NCBI GenBank assembly: GCA_963666505.2
Contig: CAXXXL010000003.1
Span: 868,001-932,000, forward strand
Length of the DNA: 64,000 bases
Origin: JABGQS01 sp963666505
GTDB lineage: Bacteria > Bacillota > Clostridia > Christensenellales > SZUA-584
Direction of reading: 5' to 3'
The notes under the pieces were generated by a model, which worked only from the letters and a program-made list of their open reading frames with translations, searched no databases and had not been told where the DNA came from. Shown in pieces: positions 28,346 through 37,888 of this stretch. Position numbers and translations under genes: made by a program. Each line of letters opens with the position of its first letter. Within the stretch, counting starts at the first letter, position 1.

Positions 28346-28989
28346 ATGGAGAAGAATAACCAAGATAATAGAGCTAGCCAGGTATTTGATTAGCTCCTTG
28401 AAATGATATTTAACCAAGAAATCAAATGCGTAGAGCGGATATCTGAAGTGAGAATCTCGGAGGAGTTAAATGTCAGCCGCACTCCGGTAAGGGAATCGGT
28501 TCGTAGTTTTGCTAATCAGGGCTAGTCAAAGTATCTCCTAAGCGTTCCCCAGAAGTGATATCCTTGTAAGAACGGGTCGATGCGGATTTAGGAATCATTC
28601 TAATGATAAAGGAAAGAACAACAGCGAAATTAGCAATCGAATATGGTAATAATGCAGAATTTGATAAGTTAAAAGCAGATGCCGATCTTTGCTTGAAACG
28701 AGAAAAAATGGGACTCAAAAAAAGGAATAAGTCTTAATTGTGATTTTCGTATGATGCTATAAGAAATCTCGATAAACCGATTCCTAATTGAAATTCAACT
28801 AGGTTTGTACTGTTGATACAATGGCTAATTAGTATTGATGAACGTCAACTTGAAGAAAGGATTAAAAGCACTTCTCATCACTGTGAGATTTTATATAATA
28901 TCTTTAGTAGGGATGAAGAGGGAGTTAATAAAGCTTTATGCGAGCATCTCGCAGCTAGCTATAGCGGTATTGATATAGAGATTAGTTGA
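28346..28989 (+). pseudogene. GntR/FCD regulator pseudogene
   Basis: Three frames together reproduce most of a relative of the regulator at 272. They read MEKNNQDNRASQVFD (stop), LLEMIFNQEIKC, RISEELNVSRTPVRESV, then TAKLAIEYGNNAEFDKLKADADLCLKREK, then LNCDFRMML and SIDERQLEERIKSTSHHCEILYNIFSRDEEGVNKALCEHLA, ending GIDIEIS. At least four stops or frameshifts break it. Its place after hbd suggests it was once the local regulator. Upstream 28125-28345 is AT-rich with nothing else recognised. Confidence 0.85.
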
Positions 28990-29038
28990 AAAAAATCAAG
29001 TGACAGATTGAATGTAGATAAAATGGAGTTAATAGCGT

Positions 29039-29302
29039 ATGGATAATTTGGTTGAGGTGTCGATAAGGTATATTGGGTATTATAAAAAGCTGGCAAAGAA
29101 GCAGACGGAACAGTTTCTGGCGCAACCGGACTTGGCTTTTACATTTGAGCGCTTGAAGACGCATTTGACAAAAGTACACGGCATTCAGCCACCGTACAAT
29201 GTGCTGGTCAACGGAAAGAACGTAACATTTGCGATAAATAGCGGTATGAAGCTCAATGGCGGAGAGGTATTTAGCGTGATGCCGCACATATCAGGTGGCT
29301 AA
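29039..29302 (+). CDS. MoaD/ThiS-like sulfur carrier protein
   Basis: The 87-residue protein has a beta-grasp pattern and ends in the diagnostic Gly-Gly (MPHISGG), the site for adenylation and thiocarboxylation. Such MoaD paralogs are often paired with AOR-family enzymes and likely supply dithiolene sulfur for their pterin cofactor. It lies 59 bp before aor in the same direction. The start codon ATG 29039 has only a weak ribosome site (GGAGT at 29026-29030). Function in molybdo/tungsto-pterin synthesis is inferred. Confidence 0.85.
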   Translation: MDNLVEVSIRYIGYYKKLAKKQTEQFLAQPDLAFTFERLKTHLTKVHGIQPPYNVLVNGKNVTFAINSGMKLNGGEVFSVMPHISGG

Positions 29303-29317
29303 TAAACAAAAGGAATT

Positions 29318-29334
29318 CCGGTCAAAATGACCGG
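29318..29334 (+). other. Perfect hairpin in the moaD-aor gap
   Basis: CCGGTCA (29318-29324), three A, TGACCGG (29328-29334). It sits 27 bases before the aor start with no T run, so it is more likely an mRNA processing or stability element, or an operator, than a terminator. Confidence 0.35.
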
Positions 29335-29361
29335 TGATATATAAAGAAAGGAAATCGTATT

Positions 29362-31236
29362 ATGAAGGGATACATAGGAAAGATACTGCATGTCGATCTG
29401 ACGAATGAAAAGTTTGAGGTGGAACAGCCGGACGAGTTGTTTTATAGAGAATATCTTGGCGGCAGCGGCTTTGGAGGATACTATCTAATGAAGGAAACCC
29501 AAAAAGGCATCGATGCATTGTCTCCGGAGAACGTGATCATCTTTGGCGTTGGGCCGTTTACCGGCGCAGCGCTCAGCGGCGCGTCGCGGCACAGCGTTAC
29601 CACAAAATCTCCGTTGACCGGCGGTATCGTCTCAAGCGAAGCGGGCGGATACTTTGCGCCTGAGCTGAAGTTTTCCGGGTTCGACGCGCTAGTTATCAAA
29701 GGCAAAGCAAAAAAACCAGTTTACTTATGGGTACATGACGGTGAGTACGAGCTCAAAAACGCGAAAAACGTATGGGGCAAAGTGACCGGAGACGCACAGG
29801 ATGCAATCCGCGAAGAGCTCGGAGACAGTCGGGTGCGCGTAGCGGGAATTGGGCCTGGCGGCGAAAACCTCGTCAAATACGCATGTATTTCAAACGAACT
29901 GGCACATTTCAACGGACGGGGCGGTGCTGGTGCCGTTATGGGTTCTAAGAACCTAAAAGCGGTCGCGGTGCGCGGAAAGCAAAAGCCGGAGTTTGCCGAC
30001 CCGGAGAAGTTTAAAGCATGTGCAAAACACGCAGCCAGCGAAGTGAAGAACAACCCGGCATATGCGGGTTTCAAAGAGCATGGCACGAATGTCAATGTGG
30101 TGTCGAATATCGAAGCAGGCGGCTTGCCGACGAAGAACTGGCAGTCAGGCTACTTTGAAGATGGGGAGAAGCTACTTTCGGAAGCGTGGAACGAAGAACT
30201 TATCTCGCCCGGTACATGCTGGGCATGCGCACAGAGCTGCAAAAGGCATATTGACAGCAATAAGACAAAGGAACTCGATCCCAAATATGGTGGCCCGGAA
30301 TATGAAACGGTTGGCATGTGCGGATCCAACCTGATGATTTCGGACAAGGTCGGCATTTCGAAGATCAATGAAGTCTGCAGCAAATATACAATGGATACGA
30401 TATCGTTTGGCGGCTCGGTCGGGTTTGCGATGGAGTGCTTCGAAAAAGGTATTATTACACTGGAAGACACCGGCGGCATCGATTTAAGTTTTGGCAATGT
30501 GGATTCGGTCATCAAGCTCGCGGAAATGACGGGCAAGAGAGAGGGCTTTGGCGATGTGGTCGCGCGAGGTACGCGTGAGATGGCTGAATTGTGGGGTGAA
30601 GAGGCCAAGAAATGCGCTGTACACGTAAAAGGCAGAGAGTTCCCGGCGCACATGACATGTAACAAAGCTTCGCTCGGGCTTGCTTACGCGCTCGTGCCTA
30701 TTGGAGCGGACCACGTATCTTCCGATTTTGACGGCGCAGTCGGTGTTGTACCCATCGGCTACCAGCATATGGGCATGGGAGATCACAAGGTGATGGACCC
30801 GGGCGAACTCAACGACGATAAAGCACTCTACTACTGGAACACACAAAAGGTGTACAGTCTGCTTGATATACTTCCTGTTTGCATACTGTGTTTCGGGTAC
30901 TGGACGATTTTCGACTTTGATGATCTTGTCGACCTCATCAACGCGGCGACGGGATGGAAGATGACGCTTGTTGAAGCATTAAAAGCAGCCGAACGAAGGA
31001 TCCACCTGCAGCGTGCGTTTAATGCGAGAGAAGGAATAACGAAAGATGATGATGTGCTGCCGAAAAGGATATTCGAAGCGTTGTCAGGCGGTCCGTCGGA
31101 CGGTTTCGTATATGACCGCGATGCGTTCAACAGTGCGAAAGACTACTATTATCAGCTAGCCGGATGGGATTCGGGCGACGGATATCCGAGAGATTTCAAG
31201 CTTAAAGAGTTTGGCATAGAATGGGCAAAGGCATAG
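29362..31236 (+). CDS. aor: Aldehyde ferredoxin oxidoreductase (tungsten enzyme)
   Basis: The 624-residue AOR-family protein interconverts aldehydes and carboxylic acids using ferredoxin. The N-terminal domain has FGVGPFTGAALSGASRHSV and GIVSSEAGGYF, typical of the tungstopterin domain. The [4Fe-4S] ligands are C286, C289 and C293 (GTCWACAQSC), with the fourth probably C507 or C510 (LPVCILCFG). The P. furiosus enzyme uses 288, 291, 295 and 494. GIGPGGENLVKY and GRGGAGAVMGSKNLKA are pterin contacts. Start ATG 29362 follows AGAAAGGAAA. A broken copy with an IS21 insertion is at 10605-13757. Natural substrate unknown; succinate semialdehyde or crotonaldehyde-type aldehydes are possible from context. 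Confidence 0.94.
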   Translation: MKGYIGKILHVDLTNEKFEVEQPDELFYREYLGGSGFGGYYLMKETQKGIDALSPENVIIFGVGPFTGAALSGASRHSVTTKSPLTGGIVSSEAGGYFAPELKFSGFDALVIKGKAKKPVYLWVHDGEYELKNAKNVWGKVTGDAQDAIREELGDSRVRVAGIGPGGENLVKYACISNELAHFNGRGGAGAVMGSKNLKAVAVRGKQKPEFADPEKFKACAKHAASEVKNNPAYAGFKEHGTNVNVVSNIEAGGLPTKNWQSGYFEDGEKLLSEAWNEELISPGTCWACAQSCKRHIDSNKTKELDPKYGGPEYETVGMCGSNLMISDKVGISKINEVCSKYTMDTISFGGSVGFAMECFEKGIITLEDTGGIDLSFGNVDSVIKLAEMTGKREGFGDVVARGTREMAELWGEEAKKCAVHVKGREFPAHMTCNKASLGLAYALVPIGADHVSSDFDGAVGVVPIGYQHMGMGDHKVMDPGELNDDKALYYWNTQKVYSLLDILPVCILCFGYWTIFDFDDLVDLINAATGWKMTLVEALKAAERRIHLQRAFNAREGITKDDDVLPKRIFEALSGGPSDGFVYDRDAFNSAKDYYYQLAGWDSGDGYPRDFKLKEFGIEWAKA

Positions 31237-31265
31237 AAGCAAATTAACAATAAAGGAGAATGAGT

Positions 31266-32216
31266 ATGAAAGGAATCGGATTTAGAGAGTATGGCGACGT
31301 GCAGGTATTGGAATCGATAGAAGTCCCGACAGGGCAGGTTGGTGAGGATGATCTGCTCATATCAATAATGGCAAGCGGCGTGAACCCGGTTGATTGGAAA
31401 GTTAGACAGGGTTTGCTTCAGGACGATTTTCCTTATGAACTTCCACTAATCCCCGGCTGGGATGCATCGGGAAGAGTAAAGCAAGTTGGAGCCAATGTCA
31501 ACAATTTCAAAGTGGGAGATAACGTGTTCTTTCGACCGGAAATGGAAAAGCAGGGCACATACGCAGATGAGATAATCGTGCCAGCGCAATACGTTGCACC
31601 AATGCCTAAGAATGTCAATTATATTGAAGCTGCATCATTTCCGCTGGTTGGACTTACTGCATGGCAGGCGCTTGTTGAAGAGGGCAAAGTGAATGAGAAA
31701 ACGAAAGTGTTAATATTGGCCGGCAGCGGTGGTGTTGGTTCTTTCGCAATTCAGTTGGCTAAGGCACTTGGCGCATATGTTTGCACAACAACAAGTGTTG
31801 AGTATATTGATTTTGTTAAAGATATAGGAGCAGACGAAGTGTTGACTTTCGATGAAGGCGATATGCATACGGATACAAAATTTGATTTTATGCTTGATAC
31901 ACTTGGAGGAGAGCCGTATGCATCCGCGTTGTCGTACCTTAAAGAGAATGCGGTTGTCGCGACGCTTATCAGTGAAAGAGATGCGAAGCCGGCTCCGAAT
32001 AAAGAGGAGCTGGAAAAACAAAAGAATATTGATGTACGATTTGTTTTCACCCGTGTAGACGGACAAAACATGCATCAATTGCTAAAGTTGATTGAGGCAG
32101 GGAAAATCAAGCCCGTTGTTAGCAAGGTGTTTCCTATGACGGTTGATGGCGTAAAGCTAGCACACTTGGCAAGTCAAACTAAAAAGACTTTGGGCAAGAT
32201 TGTCCTGTCAAAATAG
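31266..32216 (+). CDS. NADP-dependent MDR reductase (quinone oxidoreductase-like, zinc-free)
   Basis: The 316-residue medium-chain reductase lacks zinc ligands. It carries SGVNPVDWKVRQG, PGWDASGRVKQVG and the nucleotide motif AGSGGVGSFAIQLAKALGA. It likely reduces activated carbonyls or enoyl compounds. ATG 31266 is chosen because AAGGAG at 31253-31258 sits seven bases upstream. ATG 31260 would be only one base away from it. It is 29 bp after aor and probably cotranscribed. Exact substrate unknown. Confidence 0.88.
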   Translation: MKGIGFREYGDVQVLESIEVPTGQVGEDDLLISIMASGVNPVDWKVRQGLLQDDFPYELPLIPGWDASGRVKQVGANVNNFKVGDNVFFRPEMEKQGTYADEIIVPAQYVAPMPKNVNYIEAASFPLVGLTAWQALVEEGKVNEKTKVLILAGSGGVGSFAIQLAKALGAYVCTTTSVEYIDFVKDIGADEVLTFDEGDMHTDTKFDFMLDTLGGEPYASALSYLKENAVVATLISERDAKPAPNKEELEKQKNIDVRFVFTRVDGQNMHQLLKLIEAGKIKPVVSKVFPMTVDGVKLAHLASQTKKTLGKIVLSK

Positions 32217-32288
32217 ACGTTGCATTAGATTACAAGAAGGATTTTATAATCAGCGTTCAAGGCAATTCGCGCCTTGGCGCGCACAGGA

Positions 32289-32455
32289 AATTATTTGCTT
32301 GAAAAAGCAGTCGGCACACATACATATTCAGTCAGTGGGTAACACTGCTTGTTCACCTCCACGTGCTGTGTGGCGGCAACCTCGCCGACATTGTACGCCG
32401 AAACTACTAATACGGGCACAAATTTCATTAAGTTTTGTGCCTTTCGCAGAAAGGG
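32289..32455 (+). ncRNA. Candidate structured leader RNA, copy 1
   Basis: About 165 bases before the CoA-disulfide reductase gene match 40103-40275 before another dehydrogenase. Shared invariant blocks include ATTCAGTCAGTGGGTAACAC and CACCTCCACGTGCTGTGT. Hairpins: CAGTG-GGTAA-CACTG (32333-32347); GGCG (32372-32375) with CGCC (32383-32386); GGCACAAA with TTTTGTGCC near 32415-32441; and CCTTTC-GCA-GAAAGG next to the ribosome site. In the second copy the GGCG/CGCC stem is replaced by GTGA/TCAC, a compensatory change. Not a riboswitch class I recognise. A mobile repeat is the main alternative. Confidence 0.5.
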
Positions 32456-32467
32456 ATTGCCATAATA

Positions 32468-34135
32468 ATGAAAAAAATTATTATTGTCGGAGGCGTAGCT
32501 GGTGGGGCTAGCGCTGCTGCACGGCTTCGAAGACTAGATGAAAATATGCAAATAATTATGTTTGAGAGAGGAGAATTTATTTCCTTTGCAAACTGCGGCC
32601 TGCCATATTATATAGGCGGTATTATCGAAGACAGAAATGAGCTTTTGCTTCAGACCCCTGAATCGTTTGAAGCAAGGTTCAATGTTGATGTTCGAGTCAT
32701 GAGTGAAGTAGTCGAAATTGATAGGAGTTCAAAGACTGTGACGGTTAAAAGCGGAGCAGATTGCTATATAGAGAGATATGATACCCTTATCTTGTCGACG
32801 GGATCATCACCTTTTATGCCAAAGATCAAGGGAATAGAATCAAATAGAGTAATGAAGCTATGGACAATTCCGGACATGGACAGAATTGTGGAAGCGGCAA
32901 AGAGTGCAAAGAGCGTGGTGGTTGTCGGCGGAGGATTCATAGGTGTTGAAGTGGCAGATAATCTAACACATCTGGGTCTGAAAGTTACGATTGTCGATAT
33001 GATGGAACAAGTCATGCCGAATGTCGATTTTGATATGGCGCAGATACTGCATAAGCATCTGACGAAAAAGGGCGTAAAGCTGGCGCTCGGTCAAAGCGTG
33101 AAAAGTTTTGCTGAAGCTCCAGACGGGATCATAGTAAAGACAGACAAGGGCGAATATCAAGCTGACTTTGCAATATTATCTATTGGTGTAAAGCCGAATT
33201 CAGAGCTTGCCGTAAATGCCGGGCTCAAGGTGAATAATTGCGGCGGCATAGTGGTAAATGAGGCATTGAAAACAAGCGACGAAAATATTTATGCTGTTGG
33301 TGACGTTGTTGAAACGGTGAATTTCATAAATAGCGAACGGTGCATGATGCCTCTTGCTGGACCTGCCAATAAGATGGGGCGTATGGCGGCGGACAATATT
33401 TTCGGTTTGAATCGCAGCTATAAAGGGACACAGGGCTCCAGCGTGGCCAAAGTGTTTGATTTAGTGGTTGCAAGTACTGGGGCATCGGAAAAGCAGTTGA
33501 TGGATGAAGGAAAGGAGATTAACAAGGACTACAGAGTGACAATGATTCATCCGCTTTCACATGCGGGCTATTATCCGGGAGGAAAGCCTTTGTGTTTGAA
33601 AGTCATTTTCGGTTTGGACGGTAAAGTATACGGCGCTGCGGGCGTGGGTTATGAAGGTGTCGACAAGCGCATCGATGTCATTGCAACGGCGATAAGATTT
33701 GGAGCAACAACGAAAGACCTTGCTGAGTTGGAGTTGTGTTATGCACCACCGTTCTCTTCAGGCAAGGATCCGGTCAATATGGCAGGCTTTTCAGGTGAAA
33801 ATATCTTAGGCGGAGTAGTAGACAATATAACTTATAAAGAGCTGAGTGACATACCTGCGGATACAGTGATACTTGACGTTAGGACAAAAGAAGAGTGCGA
33901 TCGCGGCGTTGTGCCGGGAAGCATCAATATTCCCGTTGACAGCTTGAGAGACCAGATCAATACAATGGATAAAACGAAATCTTACGTAGTATATTGTGCT
34001 GTCGGGGTGCGAGCCTATATCGCATGCCGGATACTGATGAACAATGGGTTTAAGAATGTGCGCAATCTTGCTGGAGGATATACGACCTATAGGGTGGTAA
34101 GCGCCGATTACACCACTGATTTCAAGAAAGTATAA
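32468..34135 (+). CDS. CoA-disulfide reductase family flavoprotein with C-terminal rhodanese domain
   Basis: The 555-residue protein has FAD motif IIIVGGVAGGASAAARLRR at the start, the redox Cys in FANCGLPYYIGG (about residue 43), NAD motif VVVVGGGFIGVEVA and second FAD motif IYAVGDVVE. A rhodanese domain follows from about residue 455 with active Cys in VVYCAVGVRA. Such fusions reduce CoA persulfide, polysulfide or CoA disulfide with NAD(P)H. ATG 32468 is chosen; the frame upstream lies in the leader element. The stop is followed by 160 AT-rich bases with no clear terminator. Confidence 0.92.
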   Translation: MKKIIIVGGVAGGASAAARLRRLDENMQIIMFERGEFISFANCGLPYYIGGIIEDRNELLLQTPESFEARFNVDVRVMSEVVEIDRSSKTVTVKSGADCYIERYDTLILSTGSSPFMPKIKGIESNRVMKLWTIPDMDRIVEAAKSAKSVVVVGGGFIGVEVADNLTHLGLKVTIVDMMEQVMPNVDFDMAQILHKHLTKKGVKLALGQSVKSFAEAPDGIIVKTDKGEYQADFAILSIGVKPNSELAVNAGLKVNNCGGIVVNEALKTSDENIYAVGDVVETVNFINSERCMMPLAGPANKMGRMAADNIFGLNRSYKGTQGSSVAKVFDLVVASTGASEKQLMDEGKEINKDYRVTMIHPLSHAGYYPGGKPLCLKVIFGLDGKVYGAAGVGYEGVDKRIDVIATAIRFGATTKDLAELELCYAPPFSSGKDPVNMAGFSGENILGGVVDNITYKELSDIPADTVILDVRTKEECDRGVVPGSINIPVDSLRDQINTMDKTKSYVVYCAVGVRAYIACRILMNNGFKNVRNLAGGYTTYRVVSADYTTDFKKV

Positions 34136-34297
34136 ATCGAGTAGACTTACAAATGACGCAGTGTATTTCATGATTGTTTTAGGTGATACACTATGTTTGA
34201 TAGTTTAGGCGTGAGTAGTATTTGATTAGTAATCAAGTTTATTGATCACAAGTAATTTAGTTTTTAAAAGTTATCTAGAAGGATAGGAGAAAAAGCG

Positions 34298-34861
34298 TTG
34301 TATAAGATACTCAAGAAACAGGTGCTCAGCCAACAGGTCAAGCGGATGGTTGTGGACGCACCGCTGATCGCCAAAAAGGCACAGGCCGGTCAGTTCATCA
34401 TCCTTCGGGTACATCCCGAGGGCGAGCGCATTCCGCTGACCATTGCCGATTACGACAGAGAGCAAGGCACAATCACAATCATCTTCCAAGAAGTCGGCAA
34501 AACAACCATACACTTAGGAACACTGAACGAGGGCGACAGCCTGACGGACTTCGTCGGTCCGCTCGGCAAAGCGTCGCACTTCGACGACAGCATTAAAAAG
34601 GTTGCTGTCATCGGCGGCGGGCTCGGCACCGCTATCGCGTATCCGCAGGCCAAAGCGCTATTTGACCTCGGTATCAGCGTCACTAGCATCGCGGGCTTTC
34701 GAACGCAAGCCCTCATCATACTCGAAAACGAGCTCAATGCGGTGTCGGACAAAGTCATTATCACGACGGACGACGGCAGCAACGGCGAAAAGAAATATTC
34801 AGATGGAGAAAACCAGTATGCCCGAACAAGACCCCAAGGTGCGTGCGGGCAATTTCAGTGA
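34298..34861 (+). pseudogene. nfnA: NfnA (NADH-dependent ferredoxin:NADP oxidoreductase alpha subunit), C-terminus deleted
   Basis: Starting from TTG 34298 (TAGGAG upstream), 170 residues match NfnA/SudB: YKILKKQVLSQQVKRMVV, AGQFIILRVHPEGERIPLTIADYD, IIFQEVGKTT and the NAD motif VAVIGGGLGTAIAYPQAK. After VIITTDDGSNGEK the homology stops and the frame runs 20 residues into the start of nfnB. About 110 residues of a normal 280 are missing, including the cysteines of the [2Fe-2S] cluster. A single deletion joining nfnA to nfnB explains this. Electron transfer to the alpha flavin would be lost. Confidence 0.85.
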
Positions 34862-36176
34862 AGTCGCGCTCGGCTATACCGAAGAGCAGGCGATCAACGA
34901 AGCGAACCGCTGCCTGCAGTGCAAGAACAAACCGTGTATCGCAGGCTGTCCCGTTGCGGTACAGATCCCGGAGTTCATCAGGCTGATTGCCGAGGGCAAG
35001 CACCTCGAAGCATACGACAAGGTCCGAGAAACGAACGGCCTGCCTGCCATCTGCGGCAGAGTATGTCCGCAGGAAGAGCAGTGCGAAGCGCTGTGCGTGC
35101 GCGGCATCAAAGGTGAACCGGTCGGCATCGGTCGTCTGGAGCGCTTCTGCGCGGACTATGCCATCGAGCATGGTGTGGAAACGCCGGTGTGTAAACTCGC
35201 GGGCGATAAGAAAGCCGCCATCATCGGCGCTGGCCCGGCGGGTCTCACGTGCGCGGCCGACCTCGCCAAAGCGGGTGTGGACGTTACGGTGTTCGAAGCG
35301 TTCCACACATCGGGTGGCGTGCTCGTGTACGGCATTCCGGAGTTCCGTCTCCCGAAAGCACTCGTACAGAAAGAAATCGACGCGCTCGTTTGCATGGGCG
35401 TGAAGATCGAGACCAACATGGTTATGGGGCGCATTCTGACAATAGACGACCTCAAAGAACAGGGCTTTGACACCGTCTTCATCGGTACGGGTGCGGGGCT
35501 GCCGCGGTTCATGGGCATCCCGGGCGAAAACCTCAACGGCGTATACTCCGCCAACGAGTTCCTGACGCGCATCAATCTGATGAAGGGCTACGACTTCCCG
35601 AACAACGATACGCCCGTCGTGCGCCACAAGCAAGTGGCGGTCATCGGTGGCGGCAACGTAGCGATGGACGCAGCCCGATGCGCAAAACGCCTCGGTGCTG
35701 AAAATGTGTACATCATCTACCGCCGGAGCGAAGCGGAGATGCCCGCGAGAAACGAAGAGATCGAGCACGCGAAAGAAGAGGGTATCGACTTCCGTCTGCT
35801 CATCAACCCGACAGAGATCTTCGGTAACGACAAAGGTTACGTCACGGGTATGCGTGTGCTCAGGATGGAGCTGGGTGAGCCGGACGACAGCGGCAGACGC
35901 CGTCCTGTTCCCGTCAAGGGTAGTGAATACAATATTGAGCTTGACGCCGTTGTCGTTGCGATCGGACAGAGTCCTAACCCGTTGATGCGTGAAACTACGC
36001 CCGAGCTAAAAACACAGAGTTGGGGCGGTGTCATTGTGGATGAAGCAACATGTGCGACGTCACTCTCGGGCGTGTATGCGGGCGGTGACGCGGTGTCCGG
36101 CGCGGCCACGGTCATTCTAGCGATGGGTGCGGGCAAGACGGCCGCCGCTTCGATGCTTAAATACATGGGCATGTAA
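34803..36176 (+). CDS. nfnB: NfnB / glutamate synthase small-chain-like NADPH oxidoreductase
   Basis: The 457-residue flavoprotein is the beta subunit of NfnAB or a SudA/GltD relative. N-terminal cluster cysteines are in NRCLQCKNKPCIAGCPVAVQIPEF and AICGRVCPQEEQCEALCVRG. The FAD motif is AAIIGAGPAGLTCAADLA and the NADP motif is VAVIGGGNVAMDAARCAKR. The end is GDAVSGAATVILAMGAGK. ATG 34803 overlaps the truncated nfnA frame. ATG 34818 is possible; neither has a good ribosome site, probably because the deletion removed it. It may depend on translation of nfnA for expression. Intact as a protein. Confidence 0.9.
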   Translation: MEKTSMPEQDPKVRAGNFSEVALGYTEEQAINEANRCLQCKNKPCIAGCPVAVQIPEFIRLIAEGKHLEAYDKVRETNGLPAICGRVCPQEEQCEALCVRGIKGEPVGIGRLERFCADYAIEHGVETPVCKLAGDKKAAIIGAGPAGLTCAADLAKAGVDVTVFEAFHTSGGVLVYGIPEFRLPKALVQKEIDALVCMGVKIETNMVMGRILTIDDLKEQGFDTVFIGTGAGLPRFMGIPGENLNGVYSANEFLTRINLMKGYDFPNNDTPVVRHKQVAVIGGGNVAMDAARCAKRLGAENVYIIYRRSEAEMPARNEEIEHAKEEGIDFRLLINPTEIFGNDKGYVTGMRVLRMELGEPDDSGRRRPVPVKGSEYNIELDAVVVAIGQSPNPLMRETTPELKTQSWGGVIVDEATCATSLSGVYAGGDAVSGAATVILAMGAGKTAAASMLKYMGM

Positions 36177-36418
36177 GTATATTATCGACGCTCAAGGCGC
36201 TTTTGTAGTTTAGGCGAAGAGATAATGCGCAAAGATTGCTTCTTGTGTAAGGTTTGAGTAGAAAGATAGAATCATCAAGTCTGCTTTATTTGCTGTAGAG
36301 TAATTCTATTGGAAAGAAGCTCAGTTTTCGAAAAGGAGCAAATTACACTGAACGAGCTGAAAAAGAATGAAAAAAACGAAAAAGGAATGAAAAAAACAAG
36401 GGGACACAATGAAAGTTC

Positions 36419-36446
36419 TTGACAAAACGTGAAAAAAGCGTATAAT
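36419..36446 (+). promoter_or_regulatory. Consensus sigma-70 promoter upstream of the iron alcohol dehydrogenase
   Basis: TTGACA (36419-36424), 16-base spacer, TATAAT (36441-36446). Both boxes match the consensus exactly. This leaves an untranslated leader of about 115 bases before ATG 36569. Upstream 36177-36418 is A-rich with no gene I recognise. Confidence 0.75.
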
Positions 36447-36568
36447 TAGCACAAGAAAGATTATGAGGAATATGTAATAATATATTGTGAATTGTGCATA
36501 GCTGTAAAAAAGACTACTGATAAAAAGAATCTCGATACAAAAAAAGATAATATAAAGGAGATTAAAGT

Positions 36569-37738
36569 ATGAAAGAGTTTGGAATTAATTTCCCAGTGAA
36601 TGTGATCGTCGGTGCCGGCAAATTAAAAATGCTTGGCGAAATAAGCAAAGAATACGGCAAGAAGGCATTTTTACTTTATGATCCGTTTTTGCGAGACAGT
36701 GACACGATAGAAGCAATTAAGAAAGATCTACAAGAAAACGGAATCAACTTTTTTGAATTCTTTGATGTCGTACCGAACCCGAGAAACACGACAATCGACC
36801 ATGGCGCGGAGTTGTGCAAAGAGAACGAGTGTGATTTTGTGATTGCGATCGGTGGCGGCAGCGCTATCGATTCAGCAAAGGCAATCGCGTTGGTTATGAC
36901 AAATGGGGGAACGTGTTGGGAATATACGGAGCGTCAAAATGAGGATGTAACCAGACCGAAAAACAAGGCGCTGCCGATCATAGTTATACCGACCACAGCT
37001 GGTACCGGAACAGAAGCCACACCTTGTTCAGTTATCAACAATCCATCCTTAAAGAAGAAGTGCACAATTATTAATCCGGCAATTTTTCCGACAGTTTCGA
37101 TTGTTGATCCGGAAATCATGGAATCTGTTCCGCCTATGCTCACCGCCTTGACAGGTATTGATACATTCGCGCATGCTTTTGAAGCATACATATCCAAGAA
37201 TGCGAATGTTTGGTCTGAAACCGTTTCGCTGAAATCAATAGAGCTGTTTGCAAAATCTATCAGAAAAGCGGTTAAAGATGGAGACGATATGGAAGCGCGT
37301 GCTGAAATGGCATTCGCTTGCACGCTGGGCGGATGGGCAATTGCGCTGGCGGGTGTATGCATGCCGCATGCCTTGGGTCAGCCGCTCAGTGCGTTTACGG
37401 ATGCGCCCCATGGCGGCACATTAGCGGCATGCATTCCGCAAATCATCGAGTGGACACTGCCTTATGCAGAAGAGAAGCTGGCAAAAGTAGCGACCATTTT
37501 TGATCCGTCTCTGATCGGGCTGGATCAAAAAGCGCAGGCTGAAAAACTGCCTGAGATTATGCATGAGTTATACGAGGATCTTCAAATTGAGGTATCCTTC
37601 GGCGGTTATGGCTTGAAAGAAGAAGATATTCCTGCGTTTATCGACTTGGCATATACGGCTTTCAAGCAGGACATAGATTGTCACCCGAAACCTGCTACGA
37701 AAGAAGACGTTGAAATGCTTGTCCGCAAGTGTTTGTAA
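36569..37738 (+). CDS. Iron-containing alcohol dehydrogenase
   Basis: The 389-residue group III dehydrogenase is of the butanol/1,3-propanediol type. NAD motif GGGSAIDSAKA. The metal ligands are all present: D198 and H202 (GIDTFAHAFEAY), H267 (MPHALGQPLSAF) and H281 (DAPHGG). It reduces aldehydes to alcohols in fermentation or the reverse. AAAGGAGATTAAAGT precedes ATG 36569, and a consensus promoter lies upstream, so it is probably monocistronic and well expressed. Substrate not determined. Confidence 0.93.
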   Translation: MKEFGINFPVNVIVGAGKLKMLGEISKEYGKKAFLLYDPFLRDSDTIEAIKKDLQENGINFFEFFDVVPNPRNTTIDHGAELCKENECDFVIAIGGGSAIDSAKAIALVMTNGGTCWEYTERQNEDVTRPKNKALPIIVIPTTAGTGTEATPCSVINNPSLKKKCTIINPAIFPTVSIVDPEIMESVPPMLTALTGIDTFAHAFEAYISKNANVWSETVSLKSIELFAKSIRKAVKDGDDMEARAEMAFACTLGGWAIALAGVCMPHALGQPLSAFTDAPHGGTLAACIPQIIEWTLPYAEEKLAKVATIFDPSLIGLDQKAQAEKLPEIMHELYEDLQIEVSFGGYGLKEEDIPAFIDLAYTAFKQDIDCHPKPATKEDVEMLVRKCL

Positions 37739-37888
37739 AAGAAGATCAGAGACTGTCTGCAAATGGCGACTTAACAAACCCATAGGAGCATTCAACTATC
37801 GTGGATGCGTCTGTACAACGTTTTTCGCCATTTTGCGGGAGACATACGAGTATACAGCGATTTAAAAAAAGAAAGGAAGCATAAGCAT

